64,000 bases of DNA from an uncultured Opitutia bacterium (GCA_903881475.1 CAIRTK010000066.1:62001-126000), one strand, 5' to 3'. Shown: positions 1 through 8,037, counted from the first letter of the stretch. Numbers and translations: made by a program. The notes: generated by a model from the sequence alone, not told the origin.

Positions 1-1
1 C

Positions 2-3000
2 ACGCAGCCCCGCCGCGTGGCGGCCCTCTCCATCTCGCGCCGCGTGGCTGAGGAGCTCGGTGTGACCTGGGGCCGCGAGGTCGGCTGCAAGATCCGCTTC
101 AGCGACCAGACCACGCCCGCGACCGTCATCAAGTTCCTCACCGACGGCATGCTGCTGGCCGAGGTGCAGGGCGACCCGCTGCTGCGCGACTACGACACGC
201 TGATCATCGACGAAGCGCACGAGCGCTCGCTCAACATCGACTTTCTCCTCGGGCACCTCCGCACGCTGCGGTACAAGCGGCCCGAGCTGAAGATCATCAT
301 CACGTCGGCGACCATCGACACCGAGATGTTCAGCCAGGCGTTCGACGGCGCGCCGGTGCTGAAGGTCGAGGGCCGCACGTACCCCGTCGAGGTCATCTAT
401 GCGCCGCTGGACTCGCTTGGGTCCGACGCCGCGGAAGGCGATGAACGGGAGTCCAAGGCCGAGGCACTGCATTACATCGACGGCGCGGTGGAGGCGGTGG
501 AACGCATCGTCCGCGAGAGCACCGGGGGCGACGTCCTGGTGTTCATGCCGAGCGAGCGCGATATCCGCGAGGCCGCCGACCTGCTCGAATCGAGAATCCA
601 AAATCAAAAATCCAAAATTGAGATCGTGCCGCTGTTCGGCCGGCTCTCCAACGCCGAGCAGCAGCGGGTGTTCTCCCCGACCCAGCGCCGGAAGATCGTC
701 ATCGCGACGAACATCGCGGAAACCTCGCTCACGATCCCCGGCATCCGCTTCGTCGTCGACACCGGCCTGGCCCGGCTCAGCCGCTACTCGCCGCAGGCGC
801 GCACGCGGCGGCTGCCGATCGAGCCGGTGGCGCAGTCGAGCGCCGACCAGCGGAAGGGCCGGTGCGGCCGCGTGGCGGACGGCGTATGCATCCGGCTCTA
901 CTCGGAAAAAGACTATCTCGAGCGGCCGCGGTTCACGCAGCCGGAGATCCAGCGCGCCAACCTTGCGGACGTCATCCTGCGCCTGAAGGCATTCGGCCTG
1001 GGTGACATCGAGCGCTTCCCATTCATCAACATGCCGGCGGCGAAATCCATCCGGGCAGGTTACGGGCTGCTCGAGGAGCTCGGCGCGATCGCGCCGAGCC
1101 GGAGCAGGGAGCAGGGAGAAGGGAGAAGTGACAAAGCAGTATCCGAACCGACCGTTCCTGCTCCTTCCTCCCTGCTCCCTGCTCCGGCGTCAGCGGAGCT
1201 GACGCCCTTGGGCCGCGAACTGGCGCGGCTGCCGGTGGACCCGACCGTGGGGCGGATGATCCTGCAGGCGCGGACGGAGCACGCGCTGCGCGAGGTGCTC
1301 GTCATTGCGTCGGGCCTCTCGATCCAGGATCCGCGCGAGCGGCCGATGGACAAGCAGGCGCAGGCCGATGCGGCGCACCGGCGGTTCGCGCACCCGGACT
1401 CGGATTTCCTCACCCTGCTCAACATCTGGGAGACCTACCACGACTCGTTCGAGACGATGGCGCAGTCGAAGCTCCGCCGGTTCTGCCGCGACCATTTCCT
1501 CAGCTACACCCGGATGCGCGAGTGGCGCGACATCCACGCCCAGCTGCTCGACGTGCTGAAGGAGCGCGACGGCTTCCGCATGACCTCGGCCTTCAGCGGG
1601 CTGAAGCCGGATGACGCGAAGGCCACGGCCTTCGGCACGCCGCCGTACCGGGCGATTCATCGCAGCATCCTGGCCGGGCTGCTGGGCAATATCGCGCACC
1701 GCGACGAGGAGAACGGCGGCTACAAGGCCACGCACGACCGGCGGGTGACCCTCTTCCCGGGCTCGGTGCTGTTTGTGCGGGAGGAACCGAAACGGAAACC
1801 CGCCGCCGCGAAGGCCAGGGAGGACGGCGCGGGCCGCGGCCGCCGGGCCCCGCCGTGGCTCATGGCGGCGGAGATCATGGAGACGACGCGGCTCTACGCC
1901 CGGACGTGTGCGCGGCTCGACCCGGCGTGGGCGCTGGACCTCGGGACGCACCTGGTGCGCGTGGCGCACAGCGAGCCCTTCTGGAACGAGACCGCCGGCC
2001 GCGTGATGGTGAAGCAACGCACGCGGCTCTACGGACTGGAGCTGGAGAGCCGGGCCGTCGGCTACGGCAAAATCAACCCGGCGCATGCGACGGAACTCTT
2101 CATCCGCGAGGGCCTGGTGAACGACACGATCACGTTCCCGCTGGATTTCATCGCACACAACCGCGCGGTGCGGGAGCAGATCGAGGTCATTCTCACGCGC
2201 ACGCGCGACGCGGGTTACCTCAACCTGGACGAGGCGATGTACCGGTTCTACGCGGAGCGCCTGCTGCCGGCTCATCGGGAGGATTCGCCCTACCAGGGAA
2301 TCAGTGCGGCCGCGGAGCTGGTCGACTTGGTGCGCGAGCGCCGCGGCGCGGAGCCCCGGTTCCTGATGATGGAGCCCGACGACCTGCGGGACCCGGACAC
2401 GCTGGCGCATGACGCCGAGGCGTTTCCCGAGGCGCTGCCGCTGCAGAACAGCGCGCTGCCCCTCGCGTATGCCTACAAGCCCGGCCAGACGGATGATGGG
2501 GTTACGCTCGATGTCAGCGTGCACGAGGCGGAGCACCTCACGCCGGCGGCGCTCGACTGGGCGGTGCCGGGTCACCTGGAGGCGAAGGTGGAGCATTACC
2601 TGCGCGCCCTGCCGAAGGAGCTGCGGCGGGCGTTTGTCCCGTTGGCGGAAACGGCCAAGACCCTCGCGGCGCAGGTTGCGGCCCGTGACCGGCTGAGGGA
2701 CCGGCGCGACTCGCTCACGGAGGCGCTGGCGGCGCAGATCGCGGAGCGCTTCCGGGTGGCGGTGGATCCGGCGCAGTGGGCGGACAAGCCGCTGCCGGAG
2801 CATCTGCGCGTGCGCATCCGGGTGGTCGACGCCGACGGTCGCGAGCTGGGGGCGAGCCGCGACCTGGGGGAAATCCGGGCCGCGCTGCACCTGCACGCCC
2901 GCGAGGCCAGTGCGAGCGTGGCCCGGGAGGACCCGGTGGCCTGGCGGACCGCGCGGGCCCGGTGGGAAAAACCGGCGCAGACCTCCTGGACGTTTGGCGA

Positions 3001-3979
3001 CATTCCCGGGCGCGTGCCGGTGACCGAGCAGGCCGGCGTGCCGGTGTTTGCCTTTCCGGGGCTGCGGGCGGGTGAGGGCGGCGTGGAGCTGCGCCTGTAC
3101 AAGACGCCGGAGGAAGCGGCCGCCGCGACGCGGCGCGGACTCGCCGCGCTGCTCGAGCGGCAGCTCGGCCACGACCTCGGCTGGATGGAGCGCGATCTGC
3201 GGGCCCTGCGGGAACTGGGCACGCTGACGGCGACGCTCGCGCCGACCGAGGAGCTGCAGGCCCAGGCGCTGGAGTCGATCCGCCGCTGGGTGTGTGATGC
3301 CGACCGGGTGAAGGTAGGGCGCGTTATCCCTGACGCACCGGTTGGACCCGAGCCCACGGACCAAGCCCGGCGGATCAAGGATAATCCGCCCTACCTGACC
3401 GCCGCGGGCTTTGCCGCGGCGCTCGAGAAAGCCAAGGCCGACCTGCGCGGCCTGGTGCCGCGGCTCACGGACCTGGTGCGCGAAATCCTGACCCTGCGGC
3501 AGGCGCTGCTGGTCCACCCGACGCCGCCGGCGGGAATGGAACGGGACCTCGCGGTGTTGCTGGCGCCCGACTTCCTGCGCACCACGCCCTATGCGCAGCT
3601 GGCGCAGTTTCCGCGCTACCTGAAAGCCATGAAGCTGCGCGCCGATCGCTGGCGGCAGAATCCGGCGAAGGATGCCGAACGGGCGGCGCAGCTCGCGCCC
3701 TACCTGGCGGCGTTGAACCGGATGGGGACTGGGGCCGGAGCCCTGCGCTGGCTCGTCGAGGAATTCCGGGTGAGTCTCTTTGCGCAGGAGCTCGGCACGG
3801 CGGAGCCGGTTTCGGCGGTGAAGCTCGAGCGCGCGTTTGCCGCGGTGCAGACGGGGACAGTTCAGCGCCGGGAGGAAAATCTTCCGGCGCCCAAACCCAT
3901 CGTCGTGGCGCCCGTGCCGCAGAAAAAATCCGCCCCGCTTAAGAACCTCAGCGCGCTCGACAAGCTGTTCCCGCGGTGA
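2..3979 (+). CDS. hrpA: ATP-dependent RNA helicase HrpA, 5' truncated by window edge
   Basis: DEAH-box helicase of the HrpA type, which remodels RNA-protein complexes. The frame is open from the first bases, beginning with motif Ia (TQPRRVAA), so the P-loop and N-terminus lie before the window. Visible motifs: DEAH (IIDEAHERS, near residue 70), SAT (SATID), helicase C motif VI region (QRKGRCGR), then the HA2/OB region and a long C-terminal DUF3418-like half (about residues 650-1325), as in full-length HrpA of about 1,300 residues. Three palindromic or AT-richer inserts interrupt the conserved sequence without breaking the frame: bases 592-621 (RIQNQKSKIE), 1099-1187 (between LEELGAIA and ELTPLGRELA) and 3314-3394 (KVGRVIPDAP). 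These match intergenic repeat types of this window. No neighbour in the same direction downstream until 6499. Family call is firm; whether the inserts affect activity is unknown. Confidence 0.93.
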   Translation, partial: TQPRRVAALSISRRVAEELGVTWGREVGCKIRFSDQTTPATVIKFLTDGMLLAEVQGDPLLRDYDTLIIDEAHERSLNIDFLLGHLRTLRYKRPELKIIITSATIDTEMFSQAFDGAPVLKVEGRTYPVEVIYAPLDSLGSDAAEGDERESKAEALHYIDGAVEAVERIVRESTGGDVLVFMPSERDIREAADLLESRIQNQKSKIEIVPLFGRLSNAEQQRVFSPTQRRKIVIATNIAETSLTIPGIRFVVDTGLARLSRYSPQARTRRLPIEPVAQSSADQRKGRCGRVADGVCIRLYSEKDYLERPRFTQPEIQRANLADVILRLKAFGLGDIERFPFINMPAAKSIRAGYGLLEELGAIAPSRSREQGEGRSDKAVSEPTVPAPSSLLPAPASAELTPLGRELARLPVDPTVGRMILQARTEHALREVLVIASGLSIQDPRERPMDKQAQADAAHRRFAHPDSDFLTLLNIWETYHDSFETMAQSKLRRFCRDHFLSYTRMREWRDIHAQLLDVLKERDGFRMTSAFSGLKPDDAKATAFGTPPYRAIHRSILAGLLGNIAHRDEENGGYKATHDRRVTLFPGSVLFVREEPKRKPAAAKAREDGAGRGRRAPPWLMAAEIMETTRLYARTCARLDPAWALDLGTHLVRVAHSEPFWNETAGRVMVKQRTRLYGLELESRAVGYGKINPAHATELFIREGLVNDTITFPLDFIAHNRAVREQIEVILTRTRDAGYLNLDEAMYRFYAERLLPAHREDSPYQGISAAAELVDLVRERRGAEPRFLMMEPDDLRDPDTLAHDAEAFPEALPLQNSALPLAYAYKPGQTDDGVTLDVSVHEAEHLTPAALDWAVPGHLEAKVEHYLRALPKELRRAFVPLAETAKTLAAQVAARDRLRDRRDSLTEALAAQIAERFRVAVDPAQWADKPLPEHLRVRIRVVDADGRELGASRDLGEIRAALHLHAREASASVAREDPVAWRTARARWEKPAQTSWTFGDIPGRVPVTEQAGVPVFAFPGLRAGEGGVELRLYKTPEEAAAATRRGLAALLERQLGHDLGWMERDLRALRELGTLTATLAPTEELQAQALESIRRWVCDADRVKVGRVIPDAPVGPEPTDQARRIKDNPPYLTAAGFAAALEKAKADLRGLVPRLTDLVREILTLRQALLVHPTPPAGMERDLAVLLAPDFLRTTPYAQLAQFPRYLKAMKLRADRWRQNPAKDAERAAQLAPYLAALNRMGTGAGALRWLVEEFRVSLFAQELGTAEPVSAVKLERAFAAVQTGTVQRREENLPAPKPIVVAPVPQKKSAPLKNLSALDKLFPR
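592..621. repeat. AT-rich dispersed-repeat insert inside hrpA
   Basis: An AT-rich block of the form AATCCAAAATC-AAAAATCCAAAATT sits inside GC-rich hrpA. It resembles the 'aaatccgaaattcgaa' repeats between genes at 13679, 18201 and 20346. It encodes RIQNQKSKIE just before the conserved EIVPLFGRLSNAEQ segment and keeps the frame. Assignment to the intergenic family is by visual similarity only. Confidence 0.5.
1099..1187. repeat. Long palindromic repeat inserted in frame in hrpA
   Basis: Inverted repeat whose arms are CCGGAGCAGGGAGCAGGGAG at 1099 and its near-perfect reverse complement ending at 1187 (CTCCCTGCTCCCTGCTCCGG). It lies exactly where HrpA proteins have a short linker between the LEELGAI and LTPLGREL motifs. 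It is translated as a Ser/Pro/Ala/Glu-rich linker and the frame stays open. Confidence 0.75.
3314..3394. repeat. GTAG-type REPIN inserted in frame in hrpA (family A)
   Basis: Runs from GTAGGGCGCGTTATCC at the left to GGATAATCCGCCCTAC at the right, i.e. two inverted units each with a GTAG foot. The span from GTAG to CTAC is 81 bp, exactly 27 codons. It encodes KVGRVIPDAP followed by a linker and NPPYL. The same peptide is encoded by the related element at 5387-5505. Confidence 0.85.
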
Positions 3980-3991
3980 GCCGGGTTGTTT

Positions 3992-4172
3992 TATAGGAGG
4001 GAACGGAGAGGACCGAGAGGTTTAAGGCTTCGGATTTGAACACCAAGAACGCGAAGCAAGCGAAGTACGGCAGGTTTGCTCCGATCTTTGCGACACTTTG
4101 CGGCCTTCGTGTTAAGACGGATCGGACGTTTCCAGTCCAATCTCGGTTGGCTTCGCTTCCTCCTGTAAAAAC
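3992..4172. repeat. Nested palindromic repeats between hrpA and TPM operon
   Basis: Outer arms are ATAGGAGGGAACGGAGAGGA (left) and TTCCTCCTGTAAAAA (right); the same arms recur near 6313, 7907 and 54459. Between them lies a second inverted pair (ACACCAAGAACGCGAAG and CTTCGTGTTAAG). The region separates two convergent genes and could act as a bidirectional transcription end. Confidence 0.55.
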
Positions 4173-4190
4173 AGATCGGCCGGCCCCGGC

Positions 4191-4628
4191 TCAGTCGACC
4201 TCGGTGACGTCGTTGGGCAATTCGCCGTGCTCGCCGGTGATCCGGGGAAAATGGGCGGCCAGCAAGGCACCGGCCCGCTCGATGCCATGCACGAGGCCGC
4301 CGGTGAAATCGCCGCGCTTGAAATGGCCGGACATGGCCGCGGTCAATTCCAGCCACAAGGCATCGCCGCATTTTTCGTGCACGGCGGTGTCGCCGATGAC
4401 GGCGAACGTGCGGGAACGCGGGGCGAGAAAAATCAGGATACCATTGCGGTGCCGGGTGCGGGTCAGGCCGAGCCGTTCGAACTGTTTCGTGGCCGCGGCC
4501 ACGGGATCGGCGGCCCGGTGCCGGGCGATCACCACGCGGATCTCCCCCGAGGTGTGCTGCTCCGCGGCCGTGATCGCGGCGACGACGCGCGGATGGTCGA
4601 TCTGGGGAAGGGAAGAAAAGAAGCTCAT
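4191..4628 (-). CDS. TPM-domain protein, short form
   Basis: A 145-residue TPM-domain (YgcG/TPM_phosphatase family) protein. It shows the family pattern: VAAITAAEQHTSGEIRVVIARH, a central GILIFLAPRSRTFAVIGD and a C-terminal FTGGLVHGIERAG. The start is placed at the ATG giving MSFFSSLPQ, four bases after the stop of the upstream TPM gene. The frame is open further upstream, but that part lies in the Gly-rich end of the neighbour and has no family similarity. No signal peptide is seen. It forms an operon lemA-TPM-TPM, an arrangement common for these membrane-associated envelope proteins, whose biochemical role is unclear. Confidence 0.85.
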   Translation of the reverse strand: MSFFSSLPQIDHPRVVAAITAAEQHTSGEIRVVIARHRAADPVAAATKQFERLGLTRTRHRNGILIFLAPRSRTFAVIGDTAVHEKCGDALWLELTAAMSGHFKRGDFTGGLVHGIERAGALLAAHFPRITGEHGELPNDVTEVD

Positions 4629-4632
4629 GGGC

Positions 4633-5520
4633 TTACCAGCTGCCTCCCGCGCCGCCGCCGCCAAAGCTGCCCCCACCGCCGGAAAAACTGCCTCCGCCCC
4701 CGCCTCCGCCGAATGAACTGCCGCCACCCCCGCCAAGGAATCCGCCATAGGTGATGATCCGGCCATTGCGCCCATAGACGGTGCCGCCCTGCCGGCGGCT
4801 CACCGACCAGACGATGAACAGGAGGATCAGCACAAAGATCACGAAGGAAGGAAGGCCGCCGCTGCGCCCGCGCCGGTCCGCCACGGTGTGCCCGGTGCCA
4901 TGGTATTCGCCGCGTGTGGCCGCGATCAGCGCCCGGACGCCGGCCTGCACGCCACTGTTGAAGTCGCCATTGCGGAAACGGGGCGTGATCTCGTTTTCGA
5001 TGATCTGCTTGCACAGCGCGTCAGGCAGCACGCCCTCCAGGCCGTAGCCGACCTGGATATAAAGCTTATGGTCTTCGCTGAAGATGAACAGCACCGCGCC
5101 GTTCTTGGTGCCTTTTTGGCCGACGCCCCAGGCCTGGGCGACCCGCACGGTGTAGTCCTCGATCGAGGAGTCCGACTGCATGTGCGGATAGATCGCCACG
5201 ACGAGCTGGTTCGAGGTGTCGCGCTCGAACTGCGTGAGCGTGGCGTCGAGGGACTGCGCCACGCCGGCCGGGACAAGGCCGGCGTAGTCGTTGAAGTGAT
5301 CGCGGGGCGCCGCCGGGATCACTTCGGCGGCGTGCAAGGTGGAGCCCAGCAATGCGCCGGCCAGGAGGAAGAAACTGTGCCAGCGGGTAGGGCGGGTTAT
5401 CCCTAACCCGCCGGGTTTGGAATGAGGCCGTCCGGCTGAAACAGCCGGATGGCTTTCCTTGAAACGTTCCGCCGAACGCGGCGCGTCAGGGATAACGCGC
5501 CCTACCTTGAGCCGGGTCAC
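4633..5520 (-). CDS. TPM-domain membrane protein (YgcG-like) with repeat-derived N-terminus
   Basis: A 295-residue protein with a signal/anchor (HSFFLLAGALLGSTLHAAEV), TPM domain (HFNDYAGLV...GVGQKGTKNGAVLFIFSEDHKLYIQVGYGLEG), a C-terminal membrane segment (FVIFVLILLFIVWSV) and a Gly/Ser-rich tail, the standard YgcG layout. The best start is a GTG that overlaps the lemA stop by four bases (GTGA). The first codons MTRL are followed by KVGRVIPDAP and about 40 residues encoded entirely by the REPIN at 5387-5505, and only then the signal segment. So the repeat appears to have entered just after the start codon without a frameshift. If translation begins elsewhere, no ATG in frame is available between the repeat and the signal segment. 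Operon with lemA. Confidence 0.85.
   Translation of the reverse strand: MTRLKVGRVIPDAPRSAERFKESHPAVSAGRPHSKPGGLGITRPTRWHSFFLLAGALLGSTLHAAEVIPAAPRDHFNDYAGLVPAGVAQSLDATLTQFERDTSNQLVVAIYPHMQSDSSIEDYTVRVAQAWGVGQKGTKNGAVLFIFSEDHKLYIQVGYGLEGVLPDALCKQIIENEITPRFRNGDFNSGVQAGVRALIAATRGEYHGTGHTVADRRGRSGGLPSFVIFVLILLFIVWSVSRRQGGTVYGRNGRIITYGGFLGGGGGSSFGGGGGGGSFSGGGGSFGGGGAGGSW
5387..5505. repeat. GTAG-type REPIN at lemA/TPM junction (family A)
   Basis: Left unit GTAGGGCGGGTTATCCCTAA with perfect hairpin GGGTTATCCCTAACCC; right unit ends GGGATAACGCGCCCTAC. A further hairpin (CCGGCTGAAACAGCCGG) lies in the middle. On the minus strand it is read in the same frame as the copy in hrpA, giving KVGRVIPDAP. Confidence 0.85.
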
Positions 5521-6155
5521 GGTTTCGCGGGCGCGGGCTTGGCGCCGAAGTCGAATTGCACGGTCGGCGGCTTGTCGGCACCGGCGACGGCGGAGAAATA
5601 GGGCCGGGCGGTGTGGCCGAACATGCCGGCGAAGATCACGGCGGGAAATGTTTTCAGCGCGGTGTTGTAGGCCTGAACCGCGTCATTGAACCGTCCGCGC
5701 TCGACCGAGATGCGGTTTTCCGTGCCCTCGAGCTGCGCCTGCAAATCGCGGAAGCCGGCGGTAGCCGTGAGCTGGGGATAATTTTCCGAGACGACGAGCA
5801 GGCGCGAGAGCGCGCCGCCGAGCTGGGCCTGGGCCTGCTCGAACTGGGCCAGCTGGGCCGCGTCGGTGGGGGCGCCCGTGGCGGGCAGCTGCACGCGGCC
5901 GACCGAGGCGCGGGCCGCAGTCACCTCGGTGAGCGTGGACTTCTCGAAGTTGGCGGCGCCGGCGACCGTGTTCACCAGATTCGGGACCAAGTCGGTTCGG
6001 CGCTGATAGACATTCTGCACCTGGGCCCAGGCGGCGTCGGTGCCCTGCTGCAGGGTGACGAGGCGGTTGTAGATGCCGCTGATGGACAGGGCGACGATGA
6101 TCACGAGGACCAGGAGGGCGCCGACGATCGCTAGCAGAATTTTTCCGATGCTCAT
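5517..6155 (-). CDS. lemA: LemA family protein
   Basis: A 212-residue LemA protein. It has an N-terminal membrane anchor (ILLAIVGALLVLVIIVALSI) and the family hallmarks YNRLVTLQQGTDAAWAQVQ, YQRRTDLVPNLVNTV and TVQFDF-like C-terminus; the remaining part is helical (ENRISVERGRFNDAVQAYN). Start is the ATG giving MSIGKILL; the frame stays open 400 bases further upstream, but only through intergenic repeats. It is the first gene of the lemA-TPM-TPM operon; its stop overlaps the GTG of the next gene. LemA proteins are single-pass membrane proteins with an extracytoplasmic helical bundle; their function is not well defined. Confidence 0.93.
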   Translation of the reverse strand: MSIGKILLAIVGALLVLVIIVALSISGIYNRLVTLQQGTDAAWAQVQNVYQRRTDLVPNLVNTVAGAANFEKSTLTEVTAARASVGRVQLPATGAPTDAAQLAQFEQAQAQLGGALSRLLVVSENYPQLTATAGFRDLQAQLEGTENRISVERGRFNDAVQAYNTALKTFPAVIFAGMFGHTARPYFSAVAGADKPPTVQFDFGAKPAPAKP

Positions 6156-6256
6156 GGACCAAGCATACTCCGCGCAAGGGGAGGCGCAAGGGGCTTCGAA
6201 GCGTGGGGGAAGGTTGTAATGGACAGGGCGGTGGCAGGAAATTTCCGACCCTTTTA

Positions 6257-6426
6257 AACCACGGATTTCACGGATGACACGGATGGCAGCCCAAAACCAT
6301 CGATCCTTCTTGCGGGAGTTAACTGAGGAAACAGAGAGGGGCCAGTGCTCTCTTCTCCGTTTCCTCCTGTAAAAATGGATTGTGGTTCGAATTCTTCGAT
6401 CCGTGGCATCCGTGAAATCCGTGGTC
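6257..6426. repeat. Nested inverted repeats filling lemA-dlh gap
   Basis: This is the content of the 343-base gap at 6156-6498. Outer arms: AACCACGGATTTCACGGATG at 6257 and its inverse ATCCGTGAAATCCGTGGT ending at 6426. Inside (6313-6376) is a second inverted repeat with arms GAGTTAACTGAGGAAACAGA and TTTCCTCCTGTAAAAA, the same family as at 54459-54543. One palindrome appears to have inserted into another. Confidence 0.8.
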
Positions 6427-6498
6427 AAAAAGCCCGGATGATTTTTGTCCTCTGGTGGATTTGACGCCGCGGGAAATTGGCGCAATGAGTCGAGTCCC

Positions 6499-7305
6499 AT
6501 GAAAGCCTTCCTCACCTCCTTGGTCCTTCTTGCCGCCACGCTGACCGCCTCGGCTAAGATCGTCACCCGCTCTGTCCCCTACGAGCACGCCGGCGTGAAG
6601 CTGGTCGGCTATCTCGCCTACGACGACGCCCTGACGGCGCACGGCAAACTGCCGGGCGTACTGGTGGTCCACGAATGGTGGGGCCTTAACGATTACGCGC
6701 GCAGCCGGGCCGAGCAGCTGGCGAAACTGGGTTATGTGGCCTTTGCGCTCGACATGTATGGCGGCGGGGAAAGCACGACCGATGCGAAGCAGGCCGGCGC
6801 TTGGTCGGGCCAGTTTTATGGCTCGCCGCTCATGGCCCAGCGGGCCCAGGCGGGCCTCGACCAGCTGCTCCAGACGGGGTGGGTGGATCCGGCACGCGTT
6901 GCGGCGATCGGCTACTGTTTTGGCGGCTCGACCGTGCAGGCGCTGGCCTACACCGGCGCGCCGCTGGCGGGCATCGTGAGCTTCCACGGCGGGCTGATCC
7001 CGGTGCCGGCGGACGCGGCGGCGAAGACCAAGGCGAAGATCCTCATCTGCAACGGCGGGCGCGACGGGTTTGTCACGGCAAAGGACATCAACGCCTTCAT
7101 CGAGGCGATGAACACCGGGAAGTTCGACTACCAGTTCATCAGCTATGCGGACGCGATCCACGCCTTCACGAGTCCCGCGGCCGACAAACTGGCGGCGGCG
7201 AACGGCATGCAGGGGAAGATCGGGTACAACGCCGCGGCCGACCGCCGCTCGTGGGCGCACATGCAGGGTTTCTTTGGGGAGATCTTTGCGGCCAAGAGTA
7301 AGTGA
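6499..7305 (+). CDS. Secreted dienelactone hydrolase family protein
   Basis: A 268-residue alpha/beta hydrolase of the dienelactone hydrolase family. A signal peptide (MKAFLTSLVLLAATLTASA) directs export. Landmarks: PGVLVVHEWWGLNDYARSRAEQLAKLGYVAFALDMYG, nucleophile elbow GYCFGG with Cys as the nucleophile, then GGRDGF (Asp) and AIHAF (His) completing a Cys-Asp-His triad. The start ATG after GAGTCGAGTCCC is chosen because it begins the signal peptide. It stands alone between repeats. Members hydrolyse ester or lactone bonds; the real substrate here is not deducible. Confidence 0.9.
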   Translation: MKAFLTSLVLLAATLTASAKIVTRSVPYEHAGVKLVGYLAYDDALTAHGKLPGVLVVHEWWGLNDYARSRAEQLAKLGYVAFALDMYGGGESTTDAKQAGAWSGQFYGSPLMAQRAQAGLDQLLQTGWVDPARVAAIGYCFGGSTVQALAYTGAPLAGIVSFHGGLIPVPADAAAKTKAKILICNGGRDGFVTAKDINAFIEAMNTGKFDYQFISYADAIHAFTSPAADKLAAANGMQGKIGYNAAADRRSWAHMQGFFGEIFAAKSK

Positions 7306-7311
7306 GACTGA

Positions 7312-7423
7312 GGCGGGCGGGCACGTCCCGTGCCCGCATTCCCGCGACCCAGCCCGTCAACGACTCCGCTGGACTCTCACGCCAGCTCACACCGTCCATG
7401 CGGGCACGGGACGTGCCCGCCCA
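7312..7423. repeat. Long inverted repeat (family E)
   Basis: Arms GGCGGGCACGTCCCGTGCCC and GGGCACGGGACGTGCCCGCC, about 70 bases apart; each arm is itself a hairpin (GGGCACGTCCCGTGCCC). It starts a few bases after the dienelactone hydrolase stop. Confidence 0.85.
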
Positions 7424-7475
7424 CCGTTCGCCTGCGGCTTGCCATGCGGCGGAGTTTCCTCTTCTTCCCCGCATC

Positions 7476-7895
7476 ATGGACCTCTCCACCGCCCGCCAGC
7501 ATATCCACGCCAGCTTCGAGCGCATGCGGGTGCTCTACCAGAAGCCGGTGTTCGACGAGTGGGTGATCCTGTCGCCCGCGGCCAAGCACGGCGGCGTGCT
7601 GGCCTATTCGGGCCCGCGGATCGAGGAGTTCCGGCAGAAACTTCCATCGGATGTCGAACCGCTGCTGCACCAGCTGGCCGGCCGCAATCTGGAGGCCGGC
7701 GATTTTGAATTCACGTCCGCGGGCGATGGCACGCGTCACGACGCCCTGGTGCGGATCGGGGCGGCGAGCTATCTGGTCTGCAACAACCTCGCCAAGTCCA
7801 TGGCCGAGATCCGCCAGGATCCGCGCTGGCTGAAGGCGCAGGTGGCCTTCGTGGAACTGAGCGAGCGGTTCCGGTCCGATCCGCTCGAGGCATAG
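7476..7895 (+). CDS. Conserved-looking small cytoplasmic protein, unknown function
   Basis: A 139-residue acidic protein without signal or membrane segment. The chosen ATG gives MDLSTARQHIHASFERMRVLYQKPVFDEWVIL; upstream codons in this frame come from the family E repeat. The fold looks mixed alpha/beta, with a segment RHDALVRIGAASYLVCNNLAKSMAEIRQDPRWLKAQVAFVELSERF that resembles roadblock/LC7-like or other small regulatory domains only loosely. I do not recognise the family. The codon usage is typical of the window, so it is likely a real gene. Confidence 0.7.
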   Translation: MDLSTARQHIHASFERMRVLYQKPVFDEWVILSPAAKHGGVLAYSGPRIEEFRQKLPSDVEPLLHQLAGRNLEAGDFEFTSAGDGTRHDALVRIGAASYLVCNNLAKSMAEIRQDPRWLKAQVAFVELSERFRSDPLEA

Positions 7896-7906
7896 AGGGA
7901 ACTGTA

Positions 7907-7989
7907 TTTACAGGAGATAATGGAGGGAACGGAGGCTCCAAACGGTAAGACCCTCCTTCCTTGGTTCTTTCCCTTCCCTCCTGTTAACT
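7907..7989. repeat. Inverted repeat, TTTACAGGAG family
   Basis: Arms TTTACAGGAGATAATGGAGG and TTCCCTCCTGTTAA, with an inner CGGAGGCTCC hairpin. It shares arms with the repeats at 3992, 6313 and 54459. Confidence 0.55.
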
Positions 7990-8037
7990 GATTTGGATCG
8001 AACGACCATGGTCCAGACGAACGCCACTCCCTGCGTT

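Noticed and set aside
1190-3517. Very long open frame on the minus strand opposite hrpA (similar ones opposite 8.7-11.1 kb, 16.3-18.3 kb, 49.5-52 kb)
   Set aside because: Products are Arg/Ala/Gly/His-rich low-complexity sequences without domains; they are by-products of GC-rich codon usage of the true genes.
5517-6566. LemA starting far upstream, giving 349 residues
   Set aside because: The extra N-terminus is translated from two nested intergenic repeats; the internal ATG directly starts the family's membrane anchor.
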